Part shown: piece by piece, positions 16,901 through 26,470 of the stretch | How positions within the stretch are numbered: position 1 is the stretch's first letter | How the letters are laid out: every line of letters begins with the position of its first letter | Source: an uncultured Dokdonia sp. | GTDB taxonomy: Bacteria > Bacteroidota > Bacteroidia > Flavobacteriales > Flavobacteriaceae | DNA: 64,000 bases | NCBI RefSeq assembly: GCF_947496725.1 | Contig: NZ_CANMDS010000003.1 | Span: 496,001 to 560,000 of the forward strand | Direction of reading: 5' to 3' | Position numbers and translations under genes: made by a program | Notes under the pieces: generated by a model | Databases searched by the model: none | Seen by the model: the letters and a program-made list of their open reading frames with translations, nothing else | What the model was told of the DNA's origin: nothing

Positions 16901-18022
16901 TTATTTTATTCTCTTCTTTCTGTTGCTTTCATAATCTTGAAAGATCATCTCTCCTAGACCTTGCAGTCCTGTATAGAACGCTTTTCCTTGGTTTGCCTCA
17001 GTAAAATTATCTACAAACTGCTGCAGGTAAGGATCATTTGCAATCATAAAAGTGGTGATAGGTATATGAAGCTTACGGGCTTGTCTAGCCATACTGTAAC
17101 ACTTGTTTACAATATACTCGTCTAGTCCATTTGGATTTTTATAGTAGCGCCCATCTTTAAGCTTTATACAAGACGGTTTACCATCTGTAATATTAAAGAT
17201 CTGTTTATTTGAGTTACGCTTACGTCTCAAGATATCCATAGCGAGATTAAGACCTGCTACTGTGTTAGTGTGATAAGGACCAACTTGTAAATACGGTAAA
17301 TCCTTAATTTTAATAGGCCAGGCATCATTACCATATACGATGATATCTAAAGAGTCTTTTGGATACCTCGTTGTGATGAGCTGTGCAAGTGCCATCGCTA
17401 CCTTTTTGGCTGGAGTAATACGGTCTTCTCCATAAAGTATCATACTGTGCGATATATCTATCATAAGTACGGTACTCATCTGTGCCTTAAAGTGGGTTTC
17501 TTCCACCACTAGATCGCTTTCGCGTAAGCGGAAATCTTCTGCGCCATTATTAATTTGAGCATTGCGCAAACTTTCTGTCATAGAGATACGCTCTAGCCCA
17601 TCACCAAAACGATACTCGCGATAGTCACCAGTATGCTCATCTCCTCTACCGTTAAGTTTTGACCTATGGTTACCCTGAGAGCTCTTTTTAAGCTTCCCAA
17701 AAATTTGATCTAGGGCTCTCTTGCGTATGGCGCGCTCTGTCTTCTCTGTGATAGCCGTGCCGTTGTTACCATCTGGCTTAATTTCTTCTCGTATGTAGCC
17801 TTTGTCTTTAAGCTCCTGTACAAAGTCGTCTAAGGTATACTCATCATTTGTGAGTTTATATTCTTTATCAAGCTCTTTGAGCCAGTCCATCGCCTCGTCA
17901 AAATCACCAGAGGTGTGGGTGATGAGCTCTTGAAATATATCAAGCAGCTGGTCAAAAAGGGATTTTTGCGGAGCGTCATAGGTTTTGAATACAAAACCGC
18001 TCCTATTTTGTTGTTTTCTCAT
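16901..18022 (-). CDS. von Willebrand factor A domain protein, partner of MoxR-like ATPase
   Basis: 373 residues, cytoplasmic. The N-terminal half is helical and charged. The vWA domain occupies about residues 180-360 with a complete metal site: DISHS (STVLMIDISHSMILYG), Thr in HTNTVAGLN, and Asp in ITDGKPSC. Acts presumably as the substrate adaptor for the downstream AAA+ ATPase. First gene of the pair. At 17515-17530 the sequence CGCTTTCGCGTAAGCG is a one-mismatch variant of the palindromic repeat, read as RLRES. Confidence 0.88.
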   Translation of the reverse strand: MRKQQNRSGFVFKTYDAPQKSLFDQLLDIFQELITHTSGDFDEAMDWLKELDKEYKLTNDEYTLDDFVQELKDKGYIREEIKPDGNNGTAITEKTERAIRKRALDQIFGKLKKSSQGNHRSKLNGRGDEHTGDYREYRFGDGLERISMTESLRNAQINNGAEDFRLRESDLVVEETHFKAQMSTVLMIDISHSMILYGEDRITPAKKVAMALAQLITTRYPKDSLDIIVYGNDAWPIKIKDLPYLQVGPYHTNTVAGLNLAMDILRRKRNSNKQIFNITDGKPSCIKLKDGRYYKNPNGLDEYIVNKCYSMARQARKLHIPITTFMIANDPYLQQFVDNFTEANQGKAFYTGLQGLGEMIFQDYESNRKKRIK

Positions 18023-18054
18023 AGCTGTATAAAATTACTACCTAATAGGTCAAT

Positions 18055-18080
18055 AAAAAAGCGCCTCGACAGAGGCGCTT
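18055..18080 (-). terminator. Intrinsic terminator after fasciclin gene
   Basis: GCGCCTC-GACA-GAGGCGC (18061-18078) with an A-run on the plus strand, i.e. a T-run after the hairpin on the minus strand. Confidence 0.9.
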
Positions 18081-18109
18081 CTTAATTCTTTATTAAAAGT
18101 GAGTGGTAA

Positions 18110-18703
18110 TTACTTCCCTTTAGGCATAATTACAGTATCTATAGCGTGTATCACTCCGTTTGAAGCATCTACATCTGTCATAATAATTACAGATGTCCCA
18201 CCTTTTGCATCCTTAATAACGACGTTATCTCCGTCCATCATTAAAGTAATTTGCTCTCCCATCACTGTGTTTGTACTAAAAGAACCATTGTTCTTTTTAA
18301 TAGCAGCAACTACGTCTCCAGCCATATACTCACCAGCTACTACGTGGTAGGTTAAGATATCTGTTAACATTGCTTTGTTTTCTGGCTTTACTAGAGTACC
18401 TACAGTTCCTTCTGGAAGTTTTGCAAAAGCATCATTTGTAGGTGCAAATACAGTAAACGGTCCCGTACTTGCTAATGTTTCCACAAGTCCTGCTGCTTTT
18501 ACAGCTGTTACTAGTGTTGTAAAATTTTCATTACCCACAGCGATATCTACTATTGTACCTGGCTCTTCTACCACAGGCTCTTCTAGTTCTACTACTGCTT
18601 GTGCAACTTCCTCATTTGTTTCTGTTGCTTTTTCTTTAGTTCCTTCGGCGCAAGAAGCAAATAATAATCCTGCTGTTGCTGCCATTAATAAGATCTTTTT
18701 CAT
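18110..18703 (-). CDS. Fasciclin (FAS1) domain lipoprotein
   Basis: 197 residues. [21 protein letters not shown] is a lipoprotein signal with the acylated Cys at about residue 18, followed by an acidic Glu/Val-rich linker. The FAS1 domain (residues about 60-195) shows [41 protein letters not shown], the [13 protein letters not shown] strand and [15 protein letters not shown]1 domains mediate adhesion; the protein would sit on the envelope. It has its own promoter-like element and terminator. Confidence 0.93.
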   Translation of the reverse strand: MKKILLMAATAGLLFASCAEGTKEKATETNEEVAQAVVELEEPVVEEPGTIVDIAVGNENFTTLVTAVKAAGLVETLASTGPFTVFAPTNDAFAKLPEGTVGTLVKPENKAMLTDILTYHVVAGEYMAGDVVAAIKKNNGSFSTNTVMGEQITLMMDGDNVVIKDAKGGTSVIIMTDVDASNGVIHAIDTVIMPKGK

Positions 18704-18726
18704 AACAATTGGTTTTTTTATTTGTT

Positions 18727-18753
18727 CAAAGATATGTTCATATTCTTAAACAA
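18727..18753 (-). promoter_or_regulatory. Promoter of the fasciclin gene
   Basis: On the minus strand TTG (18751-18753), 16 bp, then TATCTTTG (18727-18734), matching TTG...TAnnTTTG with slightly short spacing, 24 bp before the ATG. Confidence 0.5.
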
Positions 18754-18814
18754 AAAGCCAATGTTATACCAATGTCTTGTTAATTATTTCATAAGACCTT
18801 ATTAGGGATACAAT

Positions 18815-18834
18815 TACGCTTTCGCGAAAGCGTG
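18815..18834. repeat. Palindromic repeat copy 5 (divergent intergenic)
   Basis: Exact core at 18818-18831; 19 of 20 bases match the extended unit. Lies between the divergent fasciclin and Asp-box genes. Confidence 0.95.
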
Positions 18835-18952
18835 AATAAAACCTTTAAAACATAGGGCATCCATTAACAACTATTTAAGAAATTAAGATTGTCTTTTAAT
18901 TAACTTTAGTCCCTTGACCGAAAGGTTATTATAATTCAACCAAAATTTTATA

Positions 18953-21900
18953 ATGAAACAACTCTTCTCACTCCTACTGCTATGCATCTGCACAGTAGTA
19001 TCTGCTCAAAAACTTGATATGTCCTTGCTCAAGGATGTACAACCCCGTAACATAGGCCCAGGCGGTATGTCTGGACGTGTGACTGCTATAGATGTGGTTA
19101 CAGATAATCCAGATGTAATGTACGTAGGTACAGCTTCTGGAGGTTTATGGAAATCTACTTCTGGCGGAATAAAATGGGATCCTGTTTTTGAAAACGAGCT
19201 CACAGCATCTATAGGGGCGGTAGCGATACAGCAATCTAACCCATCTGTGATATGGGTAGGTACAGGTGAAGGAAATCCGCGTAACTCTCTTAATGGTGGT
19301 TATGGTGTTTATAAATCACTAGATGGCGGTAAGACGTGGCAATCTATGGGATTAGAAAAAACCCGTCACATACACCGTGTTATTATAGATCCTACTAATC
19401 CAGATGTGGTTTATGTGGGCGCTATAGGTTCTCCTTGGGGAGAACACCCAGAACGTGGCGTTTTTAAAACTACAGATGGTGGTAAAACTTGGAACAAGAT
19501 TTTATTTACAAACATCAAGTCTGGTGTGGCAGATATGGTTATGGACCCTACAAATCCTAATAAACTTATTGTAGCAATGTGGGAGCACAAACGTGACCCT
19601 TGGTTCTTTAAGTCTGGTGGTGCAGGTTCTGGTATGTATATGACGCACGATGGTGGTGACACTTGGAAAGAGCTCACAGATCAAGATGGACTTCCTAAAG
19701 GAGAACTAGGTCGTATAGGTCTCTCTATTGCGCCTGGAAGCCCTAACGTGGTTTATGCGCTTGTAGAAGCAAAGAAGAATGCATTGTACCGCTCTAATGA
19801 TGGTGGCTTTAACTGGAAAAAGATTAATGACAAGAGTGATATAGGCAACAGACCATTTTACTATAGTGATATACACGTAGATCCACAAAATGAAAATCGT
19901 GTGTTTTCTGTATTTACTTATGTAAACGTATCTGAAGATGGTGGAAAGAACTTTGACCAACTTATGGGCGCTTACGGAGTAGATAATGGAGTACACCCAG
20001 ATCACCACGCCTGGTGGATACACCCTAATAATGGGAAATTTATGATGGACGGTAATGACGGCGGTCTTAACATCACAAAAGATGGTGGTAAGACGTGGCG
20101 TTTTATAGGTAACTTACCTGTAGCTCAGTTTTATCACATTAATGTAGATAATGAGTTTCCTTATAATGTATATGGAGGTATGCAAGATAATGGATCGTGG
20201 AGAGGACCTGCCTATGTATGGAAAGCTCAAGGGATACGTAACGATTACTGGCAAGAAATCTCTTTTGGAGATGGTTTTGACGTAGTGCCAGATCGCGATG
20301 ACAGCCAGTACGGGTGGTCTATGAGTCAGCAGGGGTTTGTGAGCCGTTATGATTACAAAACAGGAAATAACTATGGTGTAAAGCCTACGCACCCAGATGC
20401 AGATGTAAAACTTCGTTTCAACTGGAACAGTGCTATTAATATTGATCCTTTTGATAACAGTACTATATACTTTGGTAGTCAGTTTGTACACAAGTCTACA
20501 GATAAAGGACTCACTTGGGAAATAATCTCTCCAGACCTTACTACAAACGACCCAGAGAAACAAAAGCAATCTGAATCTGGTGGTCTTACTATGGATGCCA
20601 CCGGTGCAGAAAATCACACTACCATTCTTGTTATAGAACCTTCTCCGCTTGAAAAAGATATGTTTTGGGTAGGTACAGACGATGGCCGTGTACATTATAC
20701 TACAAATGGCGGATCATCATACACAGAAGTGTCTAATAACTTAAAAGGTTTACCAAAAGGAAGCTGGATTGTACAAATTAAAGCAAGTGATAAGAATAAA
20801 GGTGAAGCGCTTCTAGTTGCAAACGACTATAGACGCTTTAACTACACTCCTTATGCCTACAGAACCACAAATTATGGTAAAAGCTGGACGCGCATTGTAG
20901 ATGAGAATGATGTGCAGAGTTATGCATTATCAATTATAGAAGATCCAGAAGAAAAGAATCTTTTGTTCTTAGGTACAGATGACGGTCTTTATGTGTCTAT
21001 TGATGCAGGTAACAACTGGCAGAAATGGACTAAAGGATTCCCTACTACTTCGGTAAAAGATTTAGTAATTCACCCTAGAGAGCACGATCTTGTCATTGGG
21101 ACCTTTGGGCGTGCAGCCTGGGTTCTTGATGATATAAGACCACTGCGTAAGATAGCGAGTGATAGAAGTACGCTTTCGCGAAAGCTACAACTCTTTACCC
21201 CTCCTACTGCATATGACGCATCATACCAGCAACCTACGGGAAGTCGTTTTGGAGCAGATGCCATCTATAACGGTGAGAACAGAAAAAGCGGTGCGCAAAT
21301 CGCTTACTATGTTACTAAACAAAAAGTAGATAAAAAGAAAAAAGGTGATAAGAAAGATGCTGAAGAAGCAGATGAGGCAAAAGTAACTTGGGATTCTATC
21401 CACCTTAAAATATATGATGGTGCTAGACAGATACGTCACCTCAAGTGGAAAACTCCAGACAGTACCGGTATTTATAAAACTACTTGGTATATGAATGAGT
21501 CTGGTGGTGATCGCCCATCTAGACGCGTTAGAAAACGTAAGAATGAAACTAGAGGAGTTTCTGTTAAACCAGGAACTTACAAGCTTGTAATGCAGTATGG
21601 AGATCAAACAAGCGAGAGCGCTATCACAGTAGAGAGCGACCCAAGGTATGATGTGCCGCAAAAAGCAATAGACGATAGTTACAATGCTGCCAAAGATCTT
21701 GAAGCGATGACTCAAGTAGCCGCAGATGCTGTAAAACAGCTTGTAGAGAGCAAGAATCTTGCAAATGATTACAAGAAAATGATTAACAAACTTGATGATA
21801 AAAAGGCGTATAAAGATGAGCTAGCCTCTATAAAAGATATGGATAAGCGCATAGATGAGGTAATCGCATTATACATAGGTAAGGTAGATAAAAGGCAGGG

Positions 21901-22147
21901 TATCACACGTAATCCAGAAATCACAGTGATGAATCGTATAGGTGCTGCCAGTGGTTATGTACGTAGTCGCCCTAACGGACTTACTACGACAGAGACTACT
22001 CTTATGTCACACGCACGTAATGAACTACAGAGCGCGCTAGAGAAAACTAATACATTCTTTAGCACAGAGTGGGCACCATTTGAAACCACGCTTAAAGCTA
22101 TGGATGTAAGTAGCTTTAAAGAGATAAAAACGTTTAAATTAAACTAA
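18953..22147 (+). CDS. Large secreted Asp-box/BNR repeat protein ('VPS10/sortilin-like')
   Basis: 1064 residues with a signal peptide (MKQLFSLLLLCICTVVSAQ). About ten Asp-box repeats (S/T-x-DGG-x-T-W) are visible between residues 50 and 700, for example SLDGGKTWQ, TTDGGKTWN, THDGGDTWK, SEDGGKNF, TKDGGKTWR, STDKGLTWE, SIDAGNNWQ, which fold as a large beta-propeller. The family is widespread in Bacteroidota and labelled glycosyl hydrolase or sortilin-like, but no catalytic residues can be named. The C-terminal third has a beta domain and a helical end, without an obvious T9SS sorting tail. Copy 6 of the palindromic repeat is read as STLSRKL. Followed after 2 bp by the DUF2490 gene. Confidence 0.88.
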   Translation: MKQLFSLLLLCICTVVSAQKLDMSLLKDVQPRNIGPGGMSGRVTAIDVVTDNPDVMYVGTASGGLWKSTSGGIKWDPVFENELTASIGAVAIQQSNPSVIWVGTGEGNPRNSLNGGYGVYKSLDGGKTWQSMGLEKTRHIHRVIIDPTNPDVVYVGAIGSPWGEHPERGVFKTTDGGKTWNKILFTNIKSGVADMVMDPTNPNKLIVAMWEHKRDPWFFKSGGAGSGMYMTHDGGDTWKELTDQDGLPKGELGRIGLSIAPGSPNVVYALVEAKKNALYRSNDGGFNWKKINDKSDIGNRPFYYSDIHVDPQNENRVFSVFTYVNVSEDGGKNFDQLMGAYGVDNGVHPDHHAWWIHPNNGKFMMDGNDGGLNITKDGGKTWRFIGNLPVAQFYHINVDNEFPYNVYGGMQDNGSWRGPAYVWKAQGIRNDYWQEISFGDGFDVVPDRDDSQYGWSMSQQGFVSRYDYKTGNNYGVKPTHPDADVKLRFNWNSAINIDPFDNSTIYFGSQFVHKSTDKGLTWEIISPDLTTNDPEKQKQSESGGLTMDATGAENHTTILVIEPSPLEKDMFWVGTDDGRVHYTTNGGSSYTEVSNNLKGLPKGSWIVQIKASDKNKGEALLVANDYRRFNYTPYAYRTTNYGKSWTRIVDENDVQSYALSIIEDPEEKNLLFLGTDDGLYVSIDAGNNWQKWTKGFPTTSVKDLVIHPREHDLVIGTFGRAAWVLDDIRPLRKIASDRSTLSRKLQLFTPPTAYDASYQQPTGSRFGADAIYNGENRKSGAQIAYYVTKQKVDKKKKGDKKDAEEADEAKVTWDSIHLKIYDGARQIRHLKWKTPDSTGIYKTTWYMNESGGDRPSRRVRKRKNETRGVSVKPGTYKLVMQYGDQTSESAITVESDPRYDVPQKAIDDSYNAAKDLEAMTQVAADAVKQLVESKNLANDYKKMINKLDDKKAYKDELASIKDMDKRIDEVIALYIGKVDKRQGITRNPEITVMNRIGAASGYVRSRPNGLTTTETTLMSHARNELQSALEKTNTFFSTEWAPFETTLKAMDVSSFKEIKTFKLN
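21169..21188. repeat. Palindromic repeat copy 6 (inside Asp-box gene)
   Basis: Exact core 21172-21185 with a TAC left extension; the right extension is lost (CTAC). Read as TLSRKL. Confidence 0.95.
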
Positions 22148-22149
22148 GT

Positions 22150-22833
22150 ATGAAAAAGCTTTTAGCCTTAATACTATTATTCTCATCTCTTATATCATTA
22201 CAAGCCCAAGACCGTGGCGAAGATGATCTAGGCGCGTGGGCTATGATATTTACAAATAATAGAATATCAGAAAAGCTAAGCATACACGCAGAGGCACAGT
22301 ATAGAACGTATGAGTTTGGGAGTAACTTTAATCAGCTACTCCTTCGTACGGCTCTTAACTACCATATATCAGATAAGGCTATGGCTTCTTTTGGGTATGG
22401 TAACATCACCACAGACACAAACTTTCTTGAGTTTGCAGGTGAAGAGAATGTAAATGAAAATCGTCTGTATGAGCAGTTTGTTCTTAAAAATAGTCTTGGC
22501 AAGTTTAACTTTAGCCATAGATATCGACTAGAGCAACGTTTTATAAATAGACCTGCTGGTGAGAATACAACAGAGCATAGAGCGCGTTACTTTTTACGAG
22601 TAACCTACCCTCTTAATGACAAATGGTTTCTAACCGCATATGATGAGATTTTTTTAAATCTGCAGAATGACTTTTTTGGGCAGAATAGACTGTACGGTGC
22701 TTTAGGCTACAACTTTAGTGAGAACCTAAGTGCACAAATGGGATATCTCAAAAATGATTTTGCGGTAGACACCTATGACAGGTTTCAACTCGCTGTTTTT
22801 ATAAAAACAGACTGGCGAAAGTCTAAGTCATAA
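22150..22833 (+). CDS. DUF2490 outer-membrane beta-barrel-like protein
   Basis: 227 residues with a signal peptide (MKKLLALILLFSSLISLQAQ). The rest alternates amphipathic strands: LGAWAMIFTNNRISEKLSIHAEAQYRTYEF, QLLLRTALNYHIS, FNFSHRYRLEQRFI, ARYFLRVTYPL, and a C-terminal RFQLAVFIKTDWR ending close to an aromatic-rich strand, all typical of DUF2490. Probably an outer membrane barrel; no substrate known. Starts 2 bp after the Asp-box gene stop and so is very likely in one operon with it. Confidence 0.88.
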   Translation: MKKLLALILLFSSLISLQAQDRGEDDLGAWAMIFTNNRISEKLSIHAEAQYRTYEFGSNFNQLLLRTALNYHISDKAMASFGYGNITTDTNFLEFAGEENVNENRLYEQFVLKNSLGKFNFSHRYRLEQRFINRPAGENTTEHRARYFLRVTYPLNDKWFLTAYDEIFLNLQNDFFGQNRLYGALGYNFSENLSAQMGYLKNDFAVDTYDRFQLAVFIKTDWRKSKS

Positions 22834-22843
22834 TACTAATTTC

Positions 22844-22876
22844 AAAAAGTCTCAATTGATAATTGAGACTTTTTTT
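22844..22876. terminator. Bidirectional intrinsic terminator
   Basis: AAAAAGTCTCAATT-GATA-AATTGAGACTTTTTTT between convergent genes. It overlaps the stop codon of the minus-strand DUF418 remnant. Confidence 0.92.
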
Positions 22877-23995
22877 ATGTTCTTTCTTTTTTAAGCGGTA
22901 AAACTTGCCCGTAAGACACACATCGCCATAACCACTCTAAAGGCCCAAATTTAAAATAACGAAGCCATAAATTACTCACTAATACTTGCAAACAAAAGAT
23001 TACAATTGCAAGCAATAAAGTTTCAAAAGGACTTAGTCGCTCATATAAACTTAAACCGCTAGAGGTAAATATAATTAAGCTTATTACACTCTGTAATATA
23101 TAATTGGTTAATGCCATTCTCCCTACGTGCCTAAGTGGCAAAACCATCTTTTTGAAAATAGCGTACTTCTCCAGACATCTATTTTCCACAATACTGTATC
23201 CCAGGTGAAAAATAAAAACATGACCCTATAGATGGTAATTACTACAAACATTATAAGAACAGGACGTTTTATACGAAGTGCAAAATCTTGAAGCTTATGT
23301 AACACTCCTTCCCTACCTAATAGTAATCCTATCAAAAACATTGCGAAAGCCTTAGGAGCTAAAAACACATAAAGCATCCCAACATTACTCTTGTATTCTT
23401 GTATACGTAGCATTACATTATCATAATAACTTCCGCTTCTTATTGTTGCTCTTATATCATCTGGTGTGTAGGTAGATAAATAGGACATCATATCATAACC
23501 TACCCATTTCATTAAATATGTCGCTACTGAGTTATAAAAGGGAAAGAATAAAAGTAGCACTGCACATATTACCAAGTAGCTGTTCTTAAACCTTGCCGCA
23601 ACAAGTGTTAAAAGACCTAGAATCGCATATAGATGTATCACATCACCACTCCAAAGAAATATAATATGTAATACCCCAAACACAAATAAGGCAAACATTC
23701 TTCTATAAAAGAAAAAATGGCCTATTCCCTTGCGTTTCATACTTGCGAGCTGGATACTTACCCCAACACCAAAGAGTAATGAAAATATTGGGAAGAACTT
23801 TGAGTAAAAGAATAACTGCTTTATTCTTACAGCTAGACTGTCAAGAATGCTGGTAAATTGCTCTGCGAATGCATCACCATTTATAAACGTGCAATTCATT
23901 ATCTCTATGTTCACCACAAAAATACCAAAGATTGCAAAGCCTCTAAGTATATCTAGTAATACTATTCTGTGATTTTGATTTACAGGTGATAACAT
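22875..23995 (-). pseudogene. DUF418-family membrane protein, frameshifted and probably internally deleted
   Basis: The N-terminal part (ATG at 23995, 290 codons) has the DUF418 start LDILRGFAIFGIFVVNIEIMN and several membrane segments but ends at a TAG at 23123. The C-terminal DUF418 signature (VGRMALTNYILQSVISLIIF...FGPLEWLWRCVSYG) continues in another frame to 22875. The overlap zone is 23123-23189. Besides the frameshift, the segment between the FLIGLLLGREGVLHKL block and GRMALTNY is about 50 residues shorter than I expect for the family, suggesting a deletion that caused the shift. It could still make two fragments, but function is doubtful. A sequencing error would explain the frame but not the missing residues. 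Confidence 0.75.
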
Positions 23996-24130
23996 AAAAG
24001 TAAGGTGACTTTATAGAATTTTTGCGTTTCTAAATGTACTATTTGCTCTTTAATATTTGTAATTTAAAAGCTTTTAAGATAGGTTATCTTTTGAATAACG
24101 ACTTACACTATCTAACTATAAAACAACCAT

Positions 24131-25345
24131 ATGAGATCAAGTAAAATAAACTTTACAAATGCACACGGAGAGGTATTGGCTGGAAGATTAGATCTACCTG
24201 CAAATCAAGACCCACATAACTTTGCCATTTTTGCACATTGCTTTACCTGTACAAAAGATTTTAGTGCAGTGCGCAATGTAAGTAGAGCACTTGCCTCTCA
24301 AGGTTTTGGCGTGTTACGCTTTGATTTTACGGGTTTAGGTGACAGTGATGGTGACTTTGCAGATACAAACTTCTCCAGTAATGTTGATGATCTCATAAGC
24401 GCTGCAGATTTTCTTGCCAAAGAATACAAAGCGCCGTCTTTACTTGTGGGACACTCGCTAGGTGGTGCTGCAGCAATTTTTGCAGGTGTTAAGATTGATA
24501 CGATAAAGGCTGTCGCAACTATAGGAGCGCCTAGCAATCCAGTACACGTACAAAAGCAACTAGGCTCTCAGCTTTCAGTAATAAAAGATAAAGGTCAGGC
24601 TAATGTAAAACTCGCAGGGCGTGACTTTACTTTTAAAAAGCAGTTTATAGATAATCTAGAAGAAAACTCTTGTGTAGAAGCTGCTCGTAACCTTCACGAA
24701 GCCTTACTTATACTCCACTCACCACAAGACGATACCGTTTCTATAAAAAATGCCGAAGAAATATACCACGCCGCGCATCACCCTAAGAGCTTTGTAACCC
24801 TAGATGGATCTGAGCACTTACTTATTGATAAAGAAAATGCAGCTTACGTAGGTAAAATAATTGCTGGATGGGCTGCGAGATATATACCACAACCTGTTCA
24901 AGAGACCATAAAAACCACCTTTCAAGTGGTGGCAAGTCTAGATGACGAAGAGGGCTTTACAACCTTACTAAAACTAGGTAATCACCATATGAAGGCAGAT
25001 GAGCCAGTACGCGTAGGCGGAAACGACTATGGCCCTACCCCATATGAGTTACTCGCAGGTAGTCTTTCTGCCTGTACCGCAATGACCATACAGATGTATG
25101 CAAAGCGCAAAAAGTGGCTTGTAGAAAACGTTGAGGTGCACACCAGTTACAGTAAAACGCACGCTCAAGATTGTGTTGCTTGTGAAGACAACCCTTCGGC
25201 TAAGATTGATACCTTTCATCGTGAGATTAAAATAACGTCGGATCTAGATGAGAAGCAGCTAAATCGTCTTTTACAAATTGCAGACAAATGCCCAGTACAC
25301 AAAACCCTTCATAGCGAGACACAGGTAATAACAACGCTTAGTTAG
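24131..25345 (+). CDS. Bifunctional alpha/beta hydrolase - OsmC family fusion protein
   Basis: 404 residues, cytoplasmic. Residues 1-255 are a serine hydrolase: FAHCFTCTKDF (oxyanion region), RFDFTGLGDSDG, nucleophile LLVGHSLGGAA, acid in LILHSPQDDTVS, His in DGSEHLLI. Residues about 265-400 are an OsmC/Ohr domain with its redox pair of cysteines in GSLSACTAMTIQMYAKRK and IADKCPVHKTL. OsmC proteins reduce organic hydroperoxides; the fused hydrolase may release oxidised acyl substrates, which is inference. The two-domain arrangement is common in flavobacteria. A palindromic repeat follows the stop. Confidence 0.93.
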   Translation: MRSSKINFTNAHGEVLAGRLDLPANQDPHNFAIFAHCFTCTKDFSAVRNVSRALASQGFGVLRFDFTGLGDSDGDFADTNFSSNVDDLISAADFLAKEYKAPSLLVGHSLGGAAAIFAGVKIDTIKAVATIGAPSNPVHVQKQLGSQLSVIKDKGQANVKLAGRDFTFKKQFIDNLEENSCVEAARNLHEALLILHSPQDDTVSIKNAEEIYHAAHHPKSFVTLDGSEHLLIDKENAAYVGKIIAGWAARYIPQPVQETIKTTFQVVASLDDEEGFTTLLKLGNHHMKADEPVRVGGNDYGPTPYELLAGSLSACTAMTIQMYAKRKKWLVENVEVHTSYSKTHAQDCVACEDNPSAKIDTFHREIKITSDLDEKQLNRLLQIADKCPVHKTLHSETQVITTLS

Positions 25346-25348
25346 AAT

Positions 25349-25368
25349 TACGCTTTCGCGAAAGCGCA
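25349..25368. repeat. Palindromic repeat copy 7 (intergenic)
   Basis: Exact core 25352-25365; 19 of 20 bases of the extended unit. Lies 4 bp past the stop of the hydrolase-OsmC gene. Confidence 0.95.
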
Positions 25369-25452
25369 CTCATAACCATACACCACATTATCTAGTTAAG
25401 AATCAAAACGTCAAAAGTAATACAAGTTCAACTCCAAAAGGGAGGCTTCATA

Positions 25453-25884
25453 TTGCCTGAAAAGCTGGGTAATGAGTGGTCTAATGCTGGTCATAAGCGC
25501 GTCTTGCTGAAAGCTAGTAATGATACAAATACGCTAGAAACACATATAGCCATACGTAAATTGAAAGGCGTGTACTGGGTTCTATTTGGAAAACAGCACC
25601 ATAAAACATTGCAAATTGAGCCGCTGGATAATTTTAGCATTCAGCTCATAGAAGATACCACTAAGTACGGTGTGGTCACTCCAGAAGCATTTGACGCGGT
25701 TTATGATAGTGACCCAGAGGGCGCAGCTATTTTTGAATCGCTCACAGATGGTAAAAAAAGAGGTCTTATTTATCAAATAAGACGCTATAAAAATGAGCAA
25801 ACTCAAGTAGATAAAATGCTTATACTCTTTGAAAATCTCAAACGTGGCTTACGTGACCTAAAAACCTTATTTAAAGCACTCTAA
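25453..25884 (+). CDS. YdeI/OmpD-associated-like protein (DUF1905-type region), start uncertain
   Basis: The C-terminal part carries the YdeI-like motif TPEAFDAVYDSDPEGAAIFESLTDGKKRGLIYQI followed by a basic helix (KMLILFENLKRGLRDLKTLF). The N-terminal half looks like a DUF1905 small barrel (KRVLLKASNDTNTLETHIAIRKLKGVYWVLFGKQ). The TTG at 25453 gives 143 residues. The frame stays open upstream to 25396 and reads VIQVQLQKGGFILPEK, which looks coding, yet no ATG, GTG or TTG occurs there. So the real start is either a rare codon or the gene has lost its 5' end. Function unknown; the family is linked to peptide or bacteriocin resistance in some bacteria. Confidence 0.6.
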   Translation: MPEKLGNEWSNAGHKRVLLKASNDTNTLETHIAIRKLKGVYWVLFGKQHHKTLQIEPLDNFSIQLIEDTTKYGVVTPEAFDAVYDSDPEGAAIFESLTDGKKRGLIYQIRRYKNEQTQVDKMLILFENLKRGLRDLKTLFKAL

Positions 25885-25961
25885 CATTAAATAATTGTAA
25901 ACTATTACTTAGCACACGCAACGTATAGGTAGTTACTGCATCTTATGCAAAACTATATTAT

Positions 25962-26465
25962 ATGAAACACGTATGTATCCTACTACTCGTATCTTTCTCA
26001 CTACTGAGCTGTGTAACAGACAGAAATAGTGATGATGTAGATACCATTGACCTATTAACAAACTATGACGCGATTACACTTGATCGCCCTACGTTTGAAG
26101 CAAGCGTCACTCTTGAAGACGCTAGAACCATTGTAAACTCAGGCAAAATTTATGTTCTTAACGGTTTACTATTTGTAAATGAAAAGAACAAGGGTTTTCA
26201 CATTTTTGATAATGAAAATCCATCTTCACCTATTGCTCTTGCCTATATAAAGGCACCTGGAGCAACAGATCTCGCAATTAAAAATAATGTGTATTACATC
26301 AATCAAGCTGTAGACCTTATTGCGGTTACTTATGATAAACAAACAGCAAACTTGCAGGTAACAAAGCGCATTAGAGAGGTATTTCCTCCTAAAATATCTC
26401 CAGATGGATTTATACACGACATCCCAGATGGAGAAATTATCATTGATTACGAACTTGAAGATTAA
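25962..26465 (+). CDS. Small lipoprotein paired with a LVIVD-type lipoprotein
   Basis: 167 residues. MKHVCILLLVSFSLLSCVTD is a lipoprotein signal. The mature part has beta-rich stretches (KIYVLNGLLFVNEKNKGFHIFDNENPSSPIALAYIKAPGATDLAI), resembling one blade of a LVIVD-type propeller, and ends in an acidic tail. No function known. It is followed after 5 bp by the related 26471 gene, so the two probably act or are exported together. Confidence 0.75.
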   Translation: MKHVCILLLVSFSLLSCVTDRNSDDVDTIDLLTNYDAITLDRPTFEASVTLEDARTIVNSGKIYVLNGLLFVNEKNKGFHIFDNENPSSPIALAYIKAPGATDLAIKNNVYYINQAVDLIAVTYDKQTANLQVTKRIREVFPPKISPDGFIHDIPDGEIIIDYELED

Positions 26466-26470
26466 ATAAG

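Noticed and set aside
15381-18022. True magnesium chelatase for chlorophyll synthesis
   Set aside because: No large chelatase subunit or tetrapyrrole genes nearby; fits the general MoxR/vWA group.
19706-20695. Long minus-strand open frames opposite the Asp-box gene
   Set aside because: They mirror a strongly conserved protein on the plus strand; the reverse translations show no recognisable domain.
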